Position numbers and translations under genes: made by a program. Positions 19,122 through 31,050 of a stretch of DNA of 52,500 nt are shown piece after piece. How positions within the stretch are numbered: position 1 is the stretch's first letter; each line of letters starts with the position of its first letter. The notes under the pieces are model-generated. The model was not told the DNA's origin, did no database searches, and saw nothing but the letters and a program-made list of their open reading frames with translations. Source of the stretch: Exiguobacterium aurantiacum DSM 6208 (GTDB lineage: Bacteria > Bacillota > Bacilli > Exiguobacteriales > Exiguobacteriaceae). The DNA lies in NCBI RefSeq assembly GCF_000702585.1, contig NZ_JNIQ01000001.1, positions 567,501-620,000 on the forward strand, read 5' to 3'.

Positions 19122-19177
19122 TTTTTGTCTCGTAGCGTAACAACAACTTTTTACAACATCAAAGGAGGAAAACCATA

Positions 19178-19543
19178 ATGGCTTTCAACAAAGAGCAATT
19201 CATCGAAGACCTCAAATCAATGACGGTTCTCGAACTTAACGAACTCGTAAAAACAATCGAAGAAGAATTCGGCGTATCAGCAGCAGCTCCAGTAGCAGTT
19301 GCAGGTGCAGGCGCAGCAGCAGCTGAAGAGCAAACTGAATTCGACGTAATCCTCACAAACGCTGGCGCTGGTAAAATCAACGTCATCAAAGCGGTACGTG
19401 AACTTACAGGCCTCGGTCTTAAAGAAGCGAAAGCACTCGTTGACGGAACTCCGGCTCCAGTCAAAGAAGGCGTTTCTAAAGAAGATGCAGACGCAGTTAA
19501 AGCTAAGCTTGAAGAAGCTGGCGCAACTGTCGAAGTTAAGTAA
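19178..19543 (+). CDS. rplL: 50S ribosomal protein L7/L12
   Basis: Multi-copy stalk protein that recruits translational GTPases. It has 121 residues: an N-terminal dimerisation domain ([18 protein letters not shown]), an Ala-rich flexible hinge (about 35-52), and a C-terminal domain with [16 protein letters not shown] strong AAAGGAGGAAA precedes the ATG. A terminator follows, ending the rplJL unit before rsmC. Confidence 0.98.
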   Translation: MAFNKEQFIEDLKSMTVLELNELVKTIEEEFGVSAAAPVAVAGAGAAAAEEQTEFDVILTNAGAGKINVIKAVRELTGLGLKEAKALVDGTPAPVKEGVSKEDADAVKAKLEEAGATVEVK

Positions 19544-19568
19544 TCTAACTTTTACTTCACAAGCTATA

Positions 19569-19598
19569 GAAGCTCGCCATGGCGAGCTTCTTTTATTT
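19569..19598 (+). terminator. Terminator after rplL
   Basis: GAAGCTCGCC (19569-19578) and GGCGAGCTTC (19581-19590) form a 10-base inverted repeat, so several top pairs must open to give a loop. TTTTATTTCC follows. It separates rplJL from rsmC. Confidence 0.85.
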
Positions 19599-19628
19599 CC
19601 TTGAAGAATGGGTTAGGAGGTTCAACGC

Positions 19629-20225
19629 ATGGGAGATCATTACTATACGAACGATCCGAGTTCAAAAAGTACCCCGGAGACATGGTCGTACGAGTTGCGA
19701 GGGAAGACGTATCGCTTCACCTCGGACCGCGGCGTGTTCTCGAAAGGATCGGTCGATTTTGGGTCACGTCTCTTAATCGAGTCATTTGAAGTGCCTATTG
19801 TTTCAGGTCGCATTTTAGATGTCGGCTGTGGTTACGGTCCGATGGGGATCTCGCTTGCCGACGCCTCTGGGCGTGAAGCACTCCTCGTCGACGTGAACGA
19901 ACGAGCGCTTGCCTTGTCCGAACAAAACGCCACCCAAAACGGAGTGACGATTGAAACACGAATGAGCCACGCGTACGATGCGGTCGGAGATGAACGGTTC
20001 GCGGCAATCGTGACCAACCCGCCGATTCGGGCTGGGAAACAAGTGGTCCACACGATTTTGCGAGACGCGCACGACCATCTTGTCGTAGGTGGAGCGCTTT
20101 ATGTCGTCATCCAAAAGAAACAGGGAGCACCTTCTGCCAAGAAGCTGCTTGAAGATGTGTTTGGTCACGTCGAGACACTTGCGAAAGAAAAAGGCTATTT
20201 CATTTTCCGGGCAATTCGGTCTTGA
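19629..20225 (+). CDS. rsmC: RsmC-like rRNA (guanine-N2) methyltransferase (YbxB family)
   Basis: Class I SAM-dependent methyltransferase related to the C-terminal half of RsmC, which methylates 16S rRNA G1207 in E. coli. It has 198 residues, single-domain as in other Firmicutes. SAM motif I is ILDVGCGYGPMGI (about 62-74) and the catalytic NPPIRAGK lies near residue 120. The site TAGGAGG is about 9 bases before the ATG. Position between rplL and rpoB matches ybxB. The exact target base is inferred. Its TGA stop is embedded in a TTGACA hexamer (20222-20227). Confidence 0.9.
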   Translation: MGDHYYTNDPSSKSTPETWSYELRGKTYRFTSDRGVFSKGSVDFGSRLLIESFEVPIVSGRILDVGCGYGPMGISLADASGREALLVDVNERALALSEQNATQNGVTIETRMSHAYDAVGDERFAAIVTNPPIRAGKQVVHTILRDAHDHLVVGGALYVVIQKKQGAPSAKKLLEDVFGHVETLAKEKGYFIFRAIRS

Positions 20226-20242
20226 CAAACGGCGAAGTCTTG

Positions 20243-20271
20243 TTGACTCGCTATAACGTATATGCTAACAT
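20243..20271 (+). promoter_or_regulatory. Probable rpoB-rpoC promoter and leader
   Basis: TTGACT (20243-20248), 17 bases, TAACAT (20266-20271). The consensus TTGACA at 20222 has no -10 at a workable distance. The leader to 20418 contains CCGCGT/ACGCGG (20309-20314 with 20329-20334) and a bulged stem around 20342-20363. A short TTG-started frame here has no ribosome binding site and is not called. Confidence 0.45.
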
Positions 20272-20418
20272 TATAAAATGCCATTGGAATGGAATTCGCT
20301 TGGAACTGCCGCGTTTGCCGCTTTTTAGACGCGGAAAAAGAGCGACATTCAATGACAATGTTCGATTATTACGCCCGAAAAATTCGCTAAAGAATTGGGG
20401 GTCTGCGAGGTGAATCAG

Positions 20419-23400
20419 TTGACTGGTCAACTTGTTCAGTACGGTCGTCACCGTCAGAGAAGAAGCTTTGCCCGTATCAGTGAGGTATTAGAGCTTCCGA
20501 ATTTGATTGAAATTCAAACTGCTTCTTATGAGTGGTTCTTACGTGAAGGATTGAAAGAGATGTTCACGGACATTTCGCCAATCTCTGACTTCACAGGAAA
20601 CCTCGTACTCGAGTTCATCGACTACTCGCTCAGCGAGCCGAAGTATTCGATCGATGAATCGAAGGAGCGAGACGTTACTTACTCTGCGCCACTTCGCGTA
20701 AAAGTACGTCTGCAAAACAAAGAGACAGGTGAACTTAAAGAGCAAGAAGTGTTCATGGGGGATTTCCCGCTCATGACAGAATCGGGAACGTTTATCATTA
20801 ACGGCGCCGAGCGCGTCATCGTTTCCCAGCTTGTTCGTTCGCCGAGCGTTTATTACAACTCGAAACTCGATAAGAATGGTAAGCGTGGTTTCGGCGCGAC
20901 AGTCATCCCGAACCGTGGTGCATGGCTCGAGCTTGAAACAGATGCCAAAGATATCGTGTATGTCCGTATCGACCGTACCCGTAAAATCCCGGTAACGGTG
21001 TTGTTGCGTGCGCTCGGATTCGGCACGGACCAAGAAATTATCGACCTTTTAGGCGACGACGAATATCTTCGTAACACCCTTGAAAAAGATAACACCGAGT
21101 CGACGGAAAAAGCGTTGATCGAGATTTATGAGCGTCTCCGCCCTGGTGAACCACCAACGGTTGAAAACGCGAAATCACTTCTCGTCTCACGTTTCTTCGA
21201 CCCGAAACGCTATGACCTCGCAAACGTTGGTCGCTATAAGATGAACAAAAAGCTTCATCTAAAGAATCGCTTGTTCGGACAAAAGTTGGCGGAACCACTC
21301 GTCGACCCGGAAACAGGTGAAGTGATCGCCGAAGCCGGCACTGTGCTCGACCGTCGTAACCTCGACCGTGTCCTCCCTTACTTGGAGAACGGCCTTGGCT
21401 ACATGGACGCGGAACCTACGGGTGGCGTCGCGGAAGGCGAGCCGTTCGGCCTTCAATCGATCAAAGTCATCTCACCGGATGACCCAGATGGAGAGCGTGT
21501 CTTGAACATTATCGGTAACGGCAATATCGACCGCAGCGTGAAACACATCACACCGGCCGATATCATCGCATCGATCAACTACTTCTTCAACTTACTTCAC
21601 GAAGTCGGAACAACAGATGACATCGACCACTTAGGAAACCGTCGTCTTCGTTCAGTCGGAGAACTTCTCCAAAACCAATTCCGTATCGGACTTTCTCGTA
21701 TGGAACGTGTCGTAAAAGAACGGATGTCGATTCAAGATCAAAACGCGATCACACCGCAGGCGCTTATTAACATTCGCCCGGTTATCGCATCGCTGAAAGA
21801 GTTCTTCGGTAGCTCGCAGTTGTCACAGTTCATGGACCAAACGAACCCGCTCGCGGAATTGACGCACAAGCGTCGTCTCTCTGCACTTGGGCCGGGTGGT
21901 TTGACACGTGAGCGCGCCGGCTTCGAAGTTCGAGACGTTCACTATTCGCACTACGGTCGGATGTGTCCGATCGAAACGCCGGAAGGACCGAACATCGGTC
22001 TCATCAACTCGCTTTCGTCTTATGCGAAAGTGAACGAGTACGGCTTCATCGAAGCACCGTACCGTCGCGTTGACCCGGAAACTGGTCTCGTCACAGGCGA
22101 GATTCAATATATGACGGCGGACGAAGAAGATCTCTACGTCGTCGCCCAGGCGAACATGCCGCTCACTGAAGACGGTCACTTTGCCGACGAGCAAGTCCTT
22201 TGCCGCTTCCGCGGACAAAACTTGTCAGTCGAGCCGAGCCGAGTTGACTACATGGACGTTTCGCCGAAACAGGTTGTTTCTGCCGCAACGGCATGTATCC
22301 CGTTCCTTGAGAACGATGACTCGAACCGTGCCCTCATGGGAGCGAACATGCAACGTCAAGCTGTACCACTTCTTCAACCAGACTCGCCGATCATCGGTAC
22401 TGGTATGGAGTACGTGTCAGCGAAAGACTCTGGGGCCGCGATCATCGCGAAATACCCGGGTGTCGTCGAGCGTGTCACAGCTCGTGAAATTTTGGTCCGC
22501 CGCACGTCTGACGTGAACGGATCAATGGTTTCAGGTGACCTTGACCGCTACAAACTTCAAAAGTACGTTCGTTCAAACCAAGGGACGTGCTACAACCAAA
22601 AGCCGATCATCGCTGCTGGTGACCAAGTCGAAAAAGGAGAAATCCTTGCAGACGGTCCATCGATGGATATGGGTGAGCTCGCGCTCGGCCGTAACGTCGT
22701 TGTCGCCTTCATGACTTGGGACGGTTACAACTATGAGGATGCGATCATCATGAGTGAGCGCCTCGTGAAAGACGACGTCTACACTTCGATTCATATCGAA
22801 GAGTACGAGTCAGAGTCACGAGACACGAAACTCGGACCTGAAGAAATCACGCGTGACATTCCGAACGTCGGTGATGACGCGCTTCGCAACTTGGACGATC
22901 GTGGGATCATCCGCATCGGTGCGGAAGTCAAGGATGGCGACATCCTCGTCGGTAAAGTAACGCCTAAAGGTGTGACTGAATTGACGGCGGAAGAGCGTCT
23001 CTTGCACGCGATCTTCGGTGAGAAAGCACGTGAAGTCCGTGATACGTCACTCCGTGTACCTAACGGCGGCGACGGCATCATCTTGGACGTCAAAGTGTTC
23101 GACCGTGAAAACGGTGACGAACTCTCACCAGGCGTGAACCAAATGGTTCGTGTCTATATCGTTCAGAAACGTAAGATTCACGAAGGAGATAAGATGGCGG
23201 GACGTCACGGTAACAAAGGTGTTATCTCGCGCATCCTCCCTGAAGAAGATATGCCATATATGCCAGACGGCACACCGATTGACATCATGCTTAACCCACT
23301 CGGTGTACCATCGCGTATGAACATCGGTCAGGTACTTGAACTCCACCTTGGAATGGCGGCTAAAAAGCTCGGCATCAAAGTGGCGACACCTGTATTCGAT

Positions 23401-23967
23401 GGTGCGCGTGAGGAAGACGTATGGGCAACGATTGAAGAAGCCGGAATGGACAAAGATGCCAAGACTCGTCTCTATGACGGTCGTACTGGTGAACCGTTCG
23501 ATAACCGCGTCTCTGTCGGTGTCATGTACATGATCAAACTCGCGCACATGGTTGATGACAAGCTTCACGCACGTTCGACAGGACCTTACTCGCTCGTCAC
23601 GCAACAACCGCTCGGTGGTAAAGCACAGTTCGGTGGTCAGCGCTTCGGTGAGATGGAAGTTTGGGCCCTTGAAGCGTACGGCGCAGCCTACACGCTTCAA
23701 GAAATCTTGACAATCAAGTCGGATGACACGGTCGGTCGCGTGAAAGCGTACGAAGCGATCGTGAAAGGCGAGAGCGTTCCGAAAGCGGGCGTTCCTGAAT
23801 CATTCCGCGTCTTGATCAAAGAGCTTCAAGCGCTCGGTATGGAAGTCAAGATGATGTCTGCGGACGATGAAGAAGTCGAAATGAAAGATGAAGATGACGA
23901 CAACATCCCGAACGCAACATCGGCGTTAGAACAAGTCGTTCAACCGACTGTTACGGAAGAGGAATAA
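20419..23967 (+). CDS. rpoB: RNA polymerase beta subunit
   Basis: Catalytic-core subunit of RNA polymerase; 1182 residues. Conserved blocks include the rifampicin region near 465-495 ([10 protein letters not shown], then [14 protein letters not shown]), which has the ordinary sensitive-type residues. Also present are [39 protein letters not shown] and the C-terminal clamp segment [24 protein letters not shown]. The start is TTG 20419, 5 bases after GAGGTGA, giving [17 protein letters not shown] as in B. subtilis. In-frame GTG 20410 and TTG 20395 are rejected. The acidic C-terminal tail is typical of Bacillales. rpoC follows after 22 bases. Confidence 0.98.
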   Translation: MTGQLVQYGRHRQRRSFARISEVLELPNLIEIQTASYEWFLREGLKEMFTDISPISDFTGNLVLEFIDYSLSEPKYSIDESKERDVTYSAPLRVKVRLQNKETGELKEQEVFMGDFPLMTESGTFIINGAERVIVSQLVRSPSVYYNSKLDKNGKRGFGATVIPNRGAWLELETDAKDIVYVRIDRTRKIPVTVLLRALGFGTDQEIIDLLGDDEYLRNTLEKDNTESTEKALIEIYERLRPGEPPTVENAKSLLVSRFFDPKRYDLANVGRYKMNKKLHLKNRLFGQKLAEPLVDPETGEVIAEAGTVLDRRNLDRVLPYLENGLGYMDAEPTGGVAEGEPFGLQSIKVISPDDPDGERVLNIIGNGNIDRSVKHITPADIIASINYFFNLLHEVGTTDDIDHLGNRRLRSVGELLQNQFRIGLSRMERVVKERMSIQDQNAITPQALINIRPVIASLKEFFGSSQLSQFMDQTNPLAELTHKRRLSALGPGGLTRERAGFEVRDVHYSHYGRMCPIETPEGPNIGLINSLSSYAKVNEYGFIEAPYRRVDPETGLVTGEIQYMTADEEDLYVVAQANMPLTEDGHFADEQVLCRFRGQNLSVEPSRVDYMDVSPKQVVSAATACIPFLENDDSNRALMGANMQRQAVPLLQPDSPIIGTGMEYVSAKDSGAAIIAKYPGVVERVTAREILVRRTSDVNGSMVSGDLDRYKLQKYVRSNQGTCYNQKPIIAAGDQVEKGEILADGPSMDMGELALGRNVVVAFMTWDGYNYEDAIIMSERLVKDDVYTSIHIEEYESESRDTKLGPEEITRDIPNVGDDALRNLDDRGIIRIGAEVKDGDILVGKVTPKGVTELTAEERLLHAIFGEKAREVRDTSLRVPNGGDGIILDVKVFDRENGDELSPGVNQMVRVYIVQKRKIHEGDKMAGRHGNKGVISRILPEEDMPYMPDGTPIDIMLNPLGVPSRMNIGQVLELHLGMAAKKLGIKVATPVFDGAREEDVWATIEEAGMDKDAKTRLYDGRTGEPFDNRVSVGVMYMIKLAHMVDDKLHARSTGPYSLVTQQPLGGKAQFGGQRFGEMEVWALEAYGAAYTLQEILTIKSDDTVGRVKAYEAIVKGESVPKAGVPESFRVLIKELQALGMEVKMMSADDEEVEMKDEDDDNIPNATSALEQVVQPTVTEEE

Positions 23968-23989
23968 GGCGAAAAGGGAGGTCGGCCCC

Positions 23990-26900
23990 TTGGTAGATGT
24001 TAATCGATTTGAATATATGAAAATCGGCTTGGCTTCACCGGAAAAGATCCGTTCGTGGTCTTACGGGGAAGTCAAAAAGCCGGAAACAATCAACTATCGT
24101 ACACTTAAACCAGAGAAGGACGGATTGTTCTGTGAACGAATCTTCGGTCCGACGAAAGACTGGGAATGTTACTGTGGGAAATACAAACGAATCCGTTATA
24201 AAGGAGTCATTTGTGACCGCTGTGGCGTTGAAGTGACGAAAGCGAAAGTGCGTCGCGAGCGTATGGGCCATATCGAGCTCGCGGCACCAGTTTCGCATAT
24301 CTGGTACTTTAAAGGGATTCCAAGCCGGATGGGGCTTGTGCTCGATATGTCACCACGTGCGCTCGAAGAAGTGATTTACTTCGCGTCGTACGTCGTGACC
24401 GAGCCAGGTGACACACCGCTCGAGAAGAAGCAACTCCTCTCGGAAAAAGAGTTCCGTCTCTACCGTGAGAAATACGGTAGCGACTTCAAAGCAGACATGG
24501 GTGCGGAAGCGATTCGGACACTCCTTCAAGACGTACAACTCGAGAAGGAAGTCGGAGAACTTCGCGAAGAATTGAAGACGGTTCAAGGTCAACGTCGTAC
24601 ACGTGCGATCAAACGCCTTGAAGTGCTCGATGCGTTCTTCACATCGGGGAATGATCCAGATTGGATGATCCTCGAAGTGCTTCCTGTCATTCCGCCAGAG
24701 CTTCGCCCGATGGTGCAGCTCGACGGTGGACGCTTCGCAACATCTGACTTGAACGATTTATATCGTCGAGTCATCAACCGTAACAACCGTCTCAAACGTT
24801 TGCTCGACCTCGGCGCGCCGAACATCATCGTGCAAAACGAGAAGCGTATGCTTCAAGAAGCGGTTGACGCCCTCATCGACAACGGTCGTCGTGGTCGTCC
24901 GGTAACCGGTCCAGGTAACCGTCCACTTAAGTCGCTTTCACATATGTTGAAAGGGAAACAAGGCCGTTTCCGTCAAAACCTTCTCGGTAAGCGGGTCGAC
25001 TATTCAGGACGTTCGGTTATCGTCGTTGGACCAAACTTGAAGATGTTCCAATGTGGCCTCCCGAAAGAGATGGCGCTTGAACTCTTCAAACCGTTCGTGA
25101 TGAAAGAACTCGTCGGTCGCGGCATCGCGTCGAACATCAAGAACGCCAAACGCAAAATTGAGAAGATGCAACCAGAAATCTGGGGCGTCCTCGAAGATGT
25201 CATCCGTGAGCACCCGGTTCTCTTGAACCGTGCCCCGACACTTCACCGTCTCGGGATTCAAGCGTTCGAACCGATCCTCGTCGAGGGCCGTGCGATTCGT
25301 CTACACCCACTCGTTTGTACGGCTTATAACGCCGACTTCGATGGTGACCAAATGGCGGTCCACGTCCCACTTTCAGCTGAAGCGCAAGCAGAAGCACGTC
25401 TTCTCATGCTCGCAGCCCAAAACATTTTGAACCCGAAAGATGGAAAACCGGTCGTTACACCATCGCAGGATATGGTCCTCGGTAACTACTACATCTCGCT
25501 TGAACGCGACGATGCCATCGGTCAAGGGAAAATCATGTCGAACGTCAATGAAGCGCTCATCGCGTATCAAAACGGTTACGTCCACTTGCACTCGCGTGTG
25601 GCGGTTCCGGCGCGTACGCTCAACAACCCGACGTTCACTGACGAACAAAATGAGAAATTGTTGATCACAACGGTCGGTAAGATGATCTTCAACGAGATCT
25701 TGCCGAACACGTTCCCATACTTGAACGAGCCGACGATGGAAAACTTACAGGAAGCAACGCCTGACAAGTATTTCATCGACAAAGGAGCGAACGTTGCGGA
25801 AGAAATCGCCGCTCGTCCACTCGTCGAGCCGTTCAAAAAAGGATTCCTTGGAAAAGTCATCGCGGAAGTGTTCCAGAAGTTTGAAACGACTGAAACGAGC
25901 CGCATGCTTGACCGGATGAAAGATCTCGGATTCAAACACTCGACTAAAGCGGGTGTGACGGTCGGTATCTCAGATATCATCGTTCTTCCGGATAAACAAG
26001 AAATCCTTGATGAAGCGCAAACTCAAGTCGACCAAATCATGAAATCGTTCCGCCGTGGTCTCATCACTGAAGATGAGCGCTATGAGCGTGTCGTCCGGTC
26101 GTGGAACGAAGCGAAAGATGAGATTCAGTCACGATTGATGAAATCCCTCAACCGCTTGAACCCGATCTTCATGATGTCAGACTCAGGTGCCCGTGGTAAC
26201 GCGTCCAACTTCACGCAGCTCGCAGGGATGCGTGGTTTGATGGCCGCTCCATCTGGCCGCATCATCGAACTTCCGATCAAATCGTCGTTCCGTGAAGGTC
26301 TGACGGTTCAAGAGTACTTCATCTCGACGCACGGTGCGCGTAAAGGTCTTGCTGATACAGCCCTTAAGACGGCTGACTCAGGTTACTTGACGCGTCGTCT
26401 CGTCGACGTTGCCCAAGATGTCATCATCCGTGAAGAAGATTGTGGAACGGACCGCGGGATTCGCGTCGCCGCCCTCCGCGAAGGTACGGAAGAAATCGAA
26501 AACTTGTATGACCGCCTCGTCGGCCGTACAGCGTTCGAGACAGTGGCACATCCGGAAACGGGAGAAGTCATGGTCGAGAAGAACCAACTCATCACCGAAG
26601 ATCTTGCCCGCGAAATCGTCGATGCCGGCATCGAACGAGTTGAAATCCGTACTGCCTTTACATGTAACACGTCACACGGCGTATGTAAGAAGTGTTACGG
26701 ACGCAACTTGGCGACCGGTTCGAACGTTGAAGTTGGGGAAGCAGTCGGAATCATCGCCGCGCAATCGATCGGTGAGCCAGGAACGCAGCTTACGATGCGT
26801 ACCTTCCACACAGGTGGGGTAGCCGGAGATGATATCACACAAGGTCTTCCGCGTATCCAAGAAGTATTCGAGGCCCGTAACCCGAAAGGGCAAGCGGTCA

Positions 26901-27589
26901 TCTCGGAAATTCCGGGTACGGTCATCGACTTCACAGAGTCACGCGACAAGCGCGAACTCACAGTCGAAGGACTCAGCGAGACACGTACGTACACGATTCC
27001 GTTCGGAGCACGTCTCCGTGTCCAAATCGGTGATACGGTCGAAGCTGGGGAAGTCTTCACGGAAGGTTCGATCGATCCGAAAGAATTGCTCACCGTCCGT
27101 GGTGTATCTGGTGTCCAGAACTATCTTCTCCAAGAAGTTCAAAAAGTATACCGGATGCAAGGGGTAGAAATCGGCGACAAACACGTCGAAGTCATGGTTC
27201 GCCAAATGCTTCGCCGCGTCAAAGTCATCGAGTCGGGTGACACGCCGCTTCTCCCAGGTTCGCTCGTCGACATCAGCGTCTTCAAGGAAGCATGTAAAGT
27301 TGCACTCCGCGAAGGCAAGAGCCCGGCGACGGCCAAACCGGTCCTTCTCGGAATCACGAAAGCGTCGCTTGAGACAGATTCGTTCCTCTCGGCCGCTTCG
27401 TTCCAAGAAACGACTCGCGTGTTGACAGACGCTGCCATCAAAGGCAAGCGTGACTATCTCCTCGGCCTCAAGGAGAACGTCATCATCGGTAAGCTCGTTC
27501 CTGCTGGTACAGGGATGCCGGTTTACCGCGATGTTCAACTTAAAGAGGACGCGGCAGAAGTCGCTCTCGAAGACACGACAGTAGAATAA
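23990..27589 (+). CDS. rpoC: RNA polymerase beta' subunit
   Basis: Carries the catalytic magnesium site in NADFDGDQ (447-453). It has 1199 residues. The N-terminal zinc finger (CYCGKYK, then CDRCGVEV) and the second zinc-binding set ([20 protein letters not shown]) are present. The bridge and trigger regions ([34 protein letters not shown]) are intact. The TTG start at 23990 follows GGGAGGT. It forms an operon with rpoB. A new promoter starts 6 bases after its stop; the L7Ae-like gene found here in B. subtilis is absent. Confidence 0.98.
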   Translation: MVDVNRFEYMKIGLASPEKIRSWSYGEVKKPETINYRTLKPEKDGLFCERIFGPTKDWECYCGKYKRIRYKGVICDRCGVEVTKAKVRRERMGHIELAAPVSHIWYFKGIPSRMGLVLDMSPRALEEVIYFASYVVTEPGDTPLEKKQLLSEKEFRLYREKYGSDFKADMGAEAIRTLLQDVQLEKEVGELREELKTVQGQRRTRAIKRLEVLDAFFTSGNDPDWMILEVLPVIPPELRPMVQLDGGRFATSDLNDLYRRVINRNNRLKRLLDLGAPNIIVQNEKRMLQEAVDALIDNGRRGRPVTGPGNRPLKSLSHMLKGKQGRFRQNLLGKRVDYSGRSVIVVGPNLKMFQCGLPKEMALELFKPFVMKELVGRGIASNIKNAKRKIEKMQPEIWGVLEDVIREHPVLLNRAPTLHRLGIQAFEPILVEGRAIRLHPLVCTAYNADFDGDQMAVHVPLSAEAQAEARLLMLAAQNILNPKDGKPVVTPSQDMVLGNYYISLERDDAIGQGKIMSNVNEALIAYQNGYVHLHSRVAVPARTLNNPTFTDEQNEKLLITTVGKMIFNEILPNTFPYLNEPTMENLQEATPDKYFIDKGANVAEEIAARPLVEPFKKGFLGKVIAEVFQKFETTETSRMLDRMKDLGFKHSTKAGVTVGISDIIVLPDKQEILDEAQTQVDQIMKSFRRGLITEDERYERVVRSWNEAKDEIQSRLMKSLNRLNPIFMMSDSGARGNASNFTQLAGMRGLMAAPSGRIIELPIKSSFREGLTVQEYFISTHGARKGLADTALKTADSGYLTRRLVDVAQDVIIREEDCGTDRGIRVAALREGTEEIENLYDRLVGRTAFETVAHPETGEVMVEKNQLITEDLAREIVDAGIERVEIRTAFTCNTSHGVCKKCYGRNLATGSNVEVGEAVGIIAAQSIGEPGTQLTMRTFHTGGVAGDDITQGLPRIQEVFEARNPKGQAVISEIPGTVIDFTESRDKRELTVEGLSETRTYTIPFGARLRVQIGDTVEAGEVFTEGSIDPKELLTVRGVSGVQNYLLQEVQKVYRMQGVEIGDKHVEVMVRQMLRRVKVIESGDTPLLPGSLVDISVFKEACKVALREGKSPATAKPVLLGITKASLETDSFLSAASFQETTRVLTDAAIKGKRDYLLGLKENVIIGKLVPAGTGMPVYRDVQLKEDAAEVALEDTTVE

Positions 27590-27595
27590 AACGTC

Positions 27596-27624
27596 TTGAC
27601 AGCATTGGTTGGCGGTGCTACTAT
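27596..27624 (+). promoter_or_regulatory. str operon promoter (rpsL-rpsG-fusA)
   Basis: Consensus TTGACA (27596-27601), 17 bases, TACTAT (27619-27624). It lies 6 bases after the rpoC stop and drives a leader of about 245 bases. Confidence 0.82.
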
Positions 27625-27639
27625 GATTTAGTGCCGCCA

Positions 27640-27840
27640 ATCGGTTGTTGTCGTAGACAACGGTGTCCAGCAGTCGGCAAGCTACTTGGACGTCACCCGA
27701 TCTTTCCTACAGAAAGATTTGGCTGCTATCTTTGCCACTTTCAAGGTATAACTCACGTTTTTGCGAGGTCATGGAATGCCTACGCCTCGTAAAAGCGTTT
27801 CGTTATGACCTTAAATGAACCACCCGGGTCGGTGGGTCTA
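27640..27840 (+). promoter_or_regulatory. Structured 5' leader of the str operon
   Basis: There is no credible gene between rpoC and rpsL. Hairpins visible are GTTGTC/GACAAC (27647-27661), ATCTTTC/GAAAGAT (27700-27718) and CCACC/GGTGG (27820-27835). Two pairings compete: CGAGG (27764-27768) with CCTCG (27785-27789), or AGGTCAT (27766-27772) with ATGACCT (27805-27811). No T tract follows. A ribosomal-protein-controlled leader is possible but unproven. Confidence 0.5.
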
Positions 27841-27877
27841 GAAAATAGCACAATTCAGGAAGGGAGGATCTTCAAAG

Positions 27878-28300
27878 ATGCCTACTATCAACCAGTTAGT
27901 CCGTAAAGGACGTAAATCGAAAGTCGTCAAATCTGACTCTCCAGCACTTAACAAAGGTTACAACAGTTTCATCAAGTCACAAACAAACGTGAGCTCACCA
28001 CAAAAACGTGGTGTTTGTACACGTGTTGGTACAATGACTCCGAAGAAACCGAACTCGGCGTTACGTAAGTATGCTCGTGTTCGTTTGACTAACCAAATCG
28101 AAGTGACTGCGTACATCCCAGGTATTGGCCACAACCTTCAAGAGCACAGCGTTGTTCTTATCCGTGGAGGACGTGTAAAAGACTTACCAGGGGTACGTTA
28201 CCACATCGTTCGTGGTGCGCTTGACACTGCAGGTGTTGACGGACGTATGCAAGGCCGTTCGAAATACGGTACGAAACGTCCGAAAGCTGCGAAGAAGTAA
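27878..28300 (+). CDS. rpsL: 30S ribosomal protein S12
   Basis: Decoding-centre protein. It has 140 residues. The conserved loops are [10 protein letters not shown] (about 55-64), with the wild-type lysine linked to streptomycin sensitivity, and [13 protein letters not shown] (about 101-113). AGGGAGGATC precedes the ATG. First gene of the str operon, behind a long structured leader. Confidence 0.98.
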   Translation: MPTINQLVRKGRKSKVVKSDSPALNKGYNSFIKSQTNVSSPQKRGVCTRVGTMTPKKPNSALRKYARVRLTNQIEVTAYIPGIGHNLQEHSVVLIRGGRVKDLPGVRYHIVRGALDTAGVDGRMQGRSKYGTKRPKAAKK

Positions 28301-28351
28301 TTCTCGCCAACTAAACTACAACTACTGAAATTTTGAAAGGAGGGTACTCGG

Positions 28352-28819
28352 ATGCGTAAAAACCGTGCAGAACGTCGTGACGTTATCGCAGATCCGATCT
28401 ACAACTCGAAATTGGTAACTCGCCTCATTAACCGTGTCATGTTAGACGGTAAAAAAGGTACAGCTCAAACTATCATTTACAACGCATTTGGTCTCATCGC
28501 TGAACGCTCAGGCAAAGAGCCTATGGAAGTGTTCGAAGAAGCAATGAACAACATCATGCCTGTACTTGAAGTTAAAGCTCGCCGTGTTGGTGGAGCAAAC
28601 TACCAAGTTCCTGTTGAAGTTCGTCCAGAGCGCCGTACGACACTTGGTCTTCGTTACCTCGTGAACTACGCTCGTCTCCGCAACGAGAAGACGATGGAGC
28701 AACGTATCGCGAATGAAATCATGGATGCAGCCAATAACACTGGTGCTTCAGTTAAGAAACGCGAAGACATGCATAAGATGGCAGAAGCGAACAAAGCGTT
28801 TGCTCACTATCGTTGGTAA
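28352..28819 (+). CDS. rpsG: 30S ribosomal protein S7
   Basis: Primary 16S rRNA-binding protein that nucleates the 30S head and contacts E-site tRNA. It has 155 residues. Conserved segments: [37 protein letters not shown] and the C-terminal [11 protein letters not shown]. The N terminus ([12 protein letters not shown]) is a little different from the usual PRKGP form. GAAAGGAGG precedes the ATG. Confidence 0.98.
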   Translation: MRKNRAERRDVIADPIYNSKLVTRLINRVMLDGKKGTAQTIIYNAFGLIAERSGKEPMEVFEEAMNNIMPVLEVKARRVGGANYQVPVEVRPERRTTLGLRYLVNYARLRNEKTMEQRIANEIMDAANNTGASVKKREDMHKMAEANKAFAHYRW

Positions 28820-28833
28820 TTTAAACGTAAAGA

Positions 28834-28870
28834 CCACTCCACGTCACCAAGCGGTGGCTTAATGGAGTGG
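28834..28870 (+). other. rpsG-fusA intercistronic hairpin
   Basis: CCACTCCA (28834-28841) pairs with TGGAGTGG (28863-28870), with an inner CACC/GGTG stem (28845-28856). CTTTCGGG follows rather than a T run, so it is at best a weak attenuator. A perfect TATAAT sits at 28879-28884, but its -35 region is poor. Confidence 0.45.
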
Positions 28871-28935
28871 CTTTCGGGTATAATCATATCGTGTGCCAGC
28901 ACACGAAAAACACATGCGGAAGGAGAATACCCAGT

Positions 28936-31014
28936 ATGGCAAGAGAATTCTCCCTAAAGAATACTCGTAACATCGGGATCATGGCACACATCGATGCCGG
29001 TAAAACGACAACGACTGAACGTATTCTTTATTACACAGGTCGTATCCATAAAATTGGTGAAACTCATGAAGGAGCTTCACAAATGGACTGGATGGAGCAG
29101 GAGCAAGAGCGTGGAATCACGATCACTTCTGCTGCGACGACTGCACAGTGGAATGGCCACCGTGTTAACATCATCGATACACCTGGACACGTAGACTTCA
29201 CAGTTGAAGTTGAACGTTCACTCCGTGTACTCGATGGCGCAGTTGCAGTACTTGACGCTCAGTCAGGTGTTGAACCACAAACAGAAACTGTATGGCGTCA
29301 AGCGACGACTTACGGTGTTCCACGTGTCGTATTCGTCAACAAGATGGATAAGATCGGTGCGGACTTCTTGTACTCGGTAAAAACACTTCACGAGCGTTTG
29401 CACGCAAATGCACACCCAATCCAACTTCCAATCGGTGCGGAAGACGAATTCAAAGGAATCGTCGACCTCGTCGAAATGAAGACGTACATGTACTCGAACG
29501 ACCTCGGTACTGACATCGAAGTAATCGATGGCTTCCCAGCTGACATGGCTGATGAAGCTGAAGAACTTCGCGGTCAATTGATCGAAGCGGTCGCGGACTA
29601 CAACGAAGAGTTGATGATGAAATACCTCGAAGGCGAAGAGATCTCAATCGAAGAACTCAAAGCTGGTATTCGTAAAGCAACGCTCAGCGTAGAATTCTAC
29701 CCTGTACTCGTCGGTTCGGCCTTCAAAAACAAAGGTGTTCAATTGATGTTGGACGCTGTTGTTGATTACCTCCCGTCACCAGTTGACGTTGAGTCAATCA
29801 AAGGTGTTAACCTCGACACAGAAGAAGAAATCACGCGTGAACCTTCGGACGACGCACCGTTCTCGGCACTCGCGTTCAAAGTCATGACTGACCCTTACGT
29901 CGGTAAATTGACATTCTTCCGTGTGTACTCTGGTACAGCATCTGCTGGTTCGTATGTGAAGAACTCGACTAAAGGGAAGCGTGAGCGCCTCGGTCGTATC
30001 CTTCAAATGCACGCGAACAGCCGTGAAGAGATCCCAATGGTATACGCTGGTGACATCGCCGCTGCCGTTGGTCTTAAAGATACAACGACTGGTGATACGC
30101 TTTGCTCAGAGAAAGACAACGTCGTTCTCGAGTCAATGACATTCCCAGAACCGGTTATCTCGGTCGCAATCGAGCCTAAATCGAAAGCAGACCAAGACAA
30201 GATGGGTCAAGCCCTCGCGAAACTCGCAGAAGAGGATCCAACTTTCCGCACTGAAACAAACCAAGAGACTGGTCAAACGATCATCTCTGGTATGGGTGAG
30301 CTTCACCTTGATATCCTCGTTGACCGTATGCGTCGCGAGTTCAAAGTAGAAGCAAACGTCGGTGCACCACAAGTTGCTTACCGTGAGACAATCCGTGGCG
30401 CTGCGAAGATCGATTCGAAATTCGTACGTCAATCAGGTGGACGCGGTCAGTACGGTCACGTTGTCGTAGAATTCGAGCCGAACGAAGAAGGCGCTGGATT
30501 CGCATTCGAGAACAAGATCGTCGGTGGTGTCGTACCACGTGAATACGTCCCAGCTGTTCAAAACGGGATTGAAGAAGCACTCGAAAACGGTATCCTCGCT
30601 GGTTACCCAGTAGTTGACGTTAAAGCTGCCCTCGTCTTCGGATCGTACCACGATGTCGACTCGAACGAGATGGCGTTTAAAGTTGCTGCTTCGATGGCGG
30701 TTAAACAACTTAAGGAACAAGCGAAAGCTGTTATTCTTGAGCCAATGATGCGTGTTGAAGTCGTTATCCCAGAAGAATACTTGGGAGACATCATGGGTGA
30801 CGTCACGTCACGCCGTGGACGCGTAGAAGGTATGGAAGCACGCGGTAACGCGCAAGTCGTTAAAGCGATGGTTCCACTTTCGGAAATGTTCGGATATGCA
30901 ACGTCACTCCGTTCACGTACACAAGGACGTGGAACGTACTCGATGCACTTCGACCACTACGAAGAAGTACCGAAGTCAATTGCTGAAGAAATCATCAAAA
31001 AAGCGAACGGCTAA
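28936..31014 (+). CDS. fusA: Elongation factor G
   Basis: Translocase GTPase of translation. It has 692 residues, the standard length. G1 is [13 protein letters not shown] (starting near 17), G3 is DTPGHVDF and G4 NKMDK. Domain IV contains [12 protein letters not shown], and the C terminus ends with [22 protein letters not shown] sequence. ATG 28936 follows GGAAGGAGAA; the in-frame extension upstream to 28867 runs through the intercistronic hairpin and is not coding. It sits in the str operon between rpsG and tuf. Confidence 0.98.
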   Translation: MAREFSLKNTRNIGIMAHIDAGKTTTTERILYYTGRIHKIGETHEGASQMDWMEQEQERGITITSAATTAQWNGHRVNIIDTPGHVDFTVEVERSLRVLDGAVAVLDAQSGVEPQTETVWRQATTYGVPRVVFVNKMDKIGADFLYSVKTLHERLHANAHPIQLPIGAEDEFKGIVDLVEMKTYMYSNDLGTDIEVIDGFPADMADEAEELRGQLIEAVADYNEELMMKYLEGEEISIEELKAGIRKATLSVEFYPVLVGSAFKNKGVQLMLDAVVDYLPSPVDVESIKGVNLDTEEEITREPSDDAPFSALAFKVMTDPYVGKLTFFRVYSGTASAGSYVKNSTKGKRERLGRILQMHANSREEIPMVYAGDIAAAVGLKDTTTGDTLCSEKDNVVLESMTFPEPVISVAIEPKSKADQDKMGQALAKLAEEDPTFRTETNQETGQTIISGMGELHLDILVDRMRREFKVEANVGAPQVAYRETIRGAAKIDSKFVRQSGGRGQYGHVVVEFEPNEEGAGFAFENKIVGGVVPREYVPAVQNGIEEALENGILAGYPVVDVKAALVFGSYHDVDSNEMAFKVAASMAVKQLKEQAKAVILEPMMRVEVVIPEEYLGDIMGDVTSRRGRVEGMEARGNAQVVKAMVPLSEMFGYATSLRSRTQGRGTYSMHFDHYEEVPKSIAEEIIKKANG

Positions 31015-31050
31015 TAACGGTTGTAACGCTGAATTGATTGTTGTAAGCTA

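Noticed and set aside
20222-20413. A 63-codon frame in the rpoB leader
   Set aside because: TTG start without a binding site, overlapping the rsmC stop; the region looks like promoter and leader.
26939-27640. A 233-codon antisense frame over the rpoC 3' end
   Set aside because: It is a shadow of highly conserved rpoC codons and has no supporting signals.
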